The position numbers and the translations under genes were made by a program. Positions 4,883 through 5,521 of a DNA stretch of 5,521 nt are shown here, piece after piece; position 1 is the first letter of the stretch; each line of letters begins with the position of its first letter. The notes beneath the pieces are model-generated. The model was given only the letters and a program-made list of their open reading frames with translations. It did no database searches and had not been told where the DNA came from. Origin of the DNA: Thermoleophilaceae bacterium (GTDB lineage: Bacteria; Actinomycetota; Thermoleophilia; Solirubrobacterales; Thermoleophilaceae); the NCBI GenBank assembly GCA_013695885.1, contig JACCZP010000136.1, positions 1 through 5,521 on the forward strand, written 5' to 3'.

Positions 4883-5521
4883 CTACCCCGCCGGCGTCAC
4901 CCGGTAGGCGTCGAACACCGACTCCACGTTGCGCAGCCGCCCCACGCACGCCCGCAGCGCCGCGGTGTCCCCCACCTCGACCACGAAGCGGTTGCGGATC
5001 ATCGGGTGGTTGGTGGTGCAGCGGGCCTCGATGATGTTCACGCCGCTCTCGGCGAGCGTGCGCGAGAGGTCCTCGAGCAGGCGGGTGCGGTCGAAGCCGT
5101 GCACCTCGAGCTCGGCGCGGAAGGAGGCCACGGTATCGCCGTCCCAGGCGACGCGGGTGAAGCGCTCCGGGCTGCGCATCAGGGCGCGCACGTTCGGGCA
5201 CCCCTCGTGGTGGATGGTCACGCCCTTGCCGAGCGAGACGTAGCCCACGATCTGGTCGCCGGGCACGGGGCGGCAGCACTTGGCGAGGCGCACCGGGACG
5301 TCGATGAGCCCGTCGACGGTGATGCCGAAGCTCGTGGAGGCGGCGGTCTGCCGCGCGGGCTCGACGCCCTTGCCGGTCAGGACGTCCTCCGCCCCCTTGG
5401 GATCGACCGCGGCCTCGCCCTGCTTGAGCCGCTGCATGAGCTTGTTGACCACGACGCGGGTGGTCACCTTGCCCTGGCCGAGGCCGATGTAGAACTCCTC
5501 GGCCTTCTTGAAGCCCATCTC
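4883..5521 (-). CDS. relA: RelA/SpoT-family (p)ppGpp synthetase/hydrolase, C-terminal part
   Basis: The gene enters from the right edge and ends at TAG 4883-4885; about 212 C-terminal residues are visible of a protein usually 700-800 long. Long Rel enzymes make and degrade the alarmone (p)ppGpp in response to amino-acid starvation, and the C-terminal half senses ribosome state and regulates the N-terminal catalytic domains, which lie outside the window. Counting from the Met at 5518, residues 65-109 form the conserved-cysteine/zinc-finger region, with LAKCCRPVPGDQIVGYV (Cys81, Cys82) and VTIHHEGCPN (His103, His104, Cys107). Residues about 132-209 form the ACT domain, with ELEVHGFDRTRLLEDLSRTL and SGVNIIEAR. 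The Met at 5518 is internal, since the frame stays open to the edge with a Glu codon before it. All expected regulatory motifs seem intact. As is usual in actinobacteria it may be the only long Rel enzyme, but that cannot be seen here. Confidence 0.93.
   Translation of the reverse strand, partial: EMGFKKAEEFYIGLGQGKVTTRVVVNKLMQRLKQGEAAVDPKGAEDVLTGKGVEPARQTAASTSFGITVDGLIDVPVRLAKCCRPVPGDQIVGYVSLGKGVTIHHEGCPNVRALMRSPERFTRVAWDGDTVASFRAELEVHGFDRTRLLEDLSRTLAESGVNIIEARCTTNHPMIRNRFVVEVGDTAALRACVGRLRNVESVFDAYRVTPAG

Noticed and set aside
4752..5279. 175-residue minus-strand frame overlapping the rel end and the PBP start
   Set aside because: It is a frame-shifted shadow of rel with typical His/Arg/Pro-rich composition, while the rel frame shows intact zinc-finger and ACT motifs.

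Overview
The window is very GC-rich, with the strong G/C third-position bias typical of actinobacteria. One protein carries an extracellular domain of the 'FEC-LDxG...SC-SP-Y-GL-GSH-F-VRA' type, which is common in Thermoleophilia (Solirubrobacterales and relatives). A high-GC actinobacterium, probably from that class, is therefore the best guess; this rests on sequence style, with no rRNA or marker alignment.

Right part (about 1993-5521, all minus strand): the 3' end of a RelA/SpoT-type (p)ppGpp synthetase/hydrolase runs in from the right edge. A 111-base gap follows, then a complete class A penicillin-binding protein with glycosyltransferase and transpeptidase domains and an unusual C-terminal linker plus Ig-like domain. 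A 76-residue helical protein starts 10 bases after the PBP stop and may be co-transcribed with it.

Middle part (about 1244-1991, plus strand): three short genes are joined by two GTGA start/stop overlaps. They are a 62-residue charged protein, a 63-residue fragment with the N-terminal motif of a nucleotidyltransferase (MNT/AbiEii-like) but no catalytic Asp pair, and a 124-residue coiled-coil protein. This looks like an accessory cassette, possibly a decayed toxin-antitoxin-like module. It is the least explained part of the window.

Left part (1-1149): a complete PHP-family tyrosine phosphatase of the CpsB/YwqE type lies on the minus strand and points to an exopolysaccharide locus. At the left edge is the 3' end of a polyprenyl-phosphate sugar transferase (minus strand) whose 5' part is missing. 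Back-to-back with it is a short Cys-containing ORF (plus strand), also apparently without a proper N-terminus. Together they suggest a rearrangement junction, or an assembly join, near position 84-118.

No RNA genes, CRISPR arrays, insertion sequences or integrases were seen. Most of the window is ordinary envelope and stringent-response gene content; the strongest leads are the coupled cassette, the PBP C-terminal fusion and the left-edge junction.
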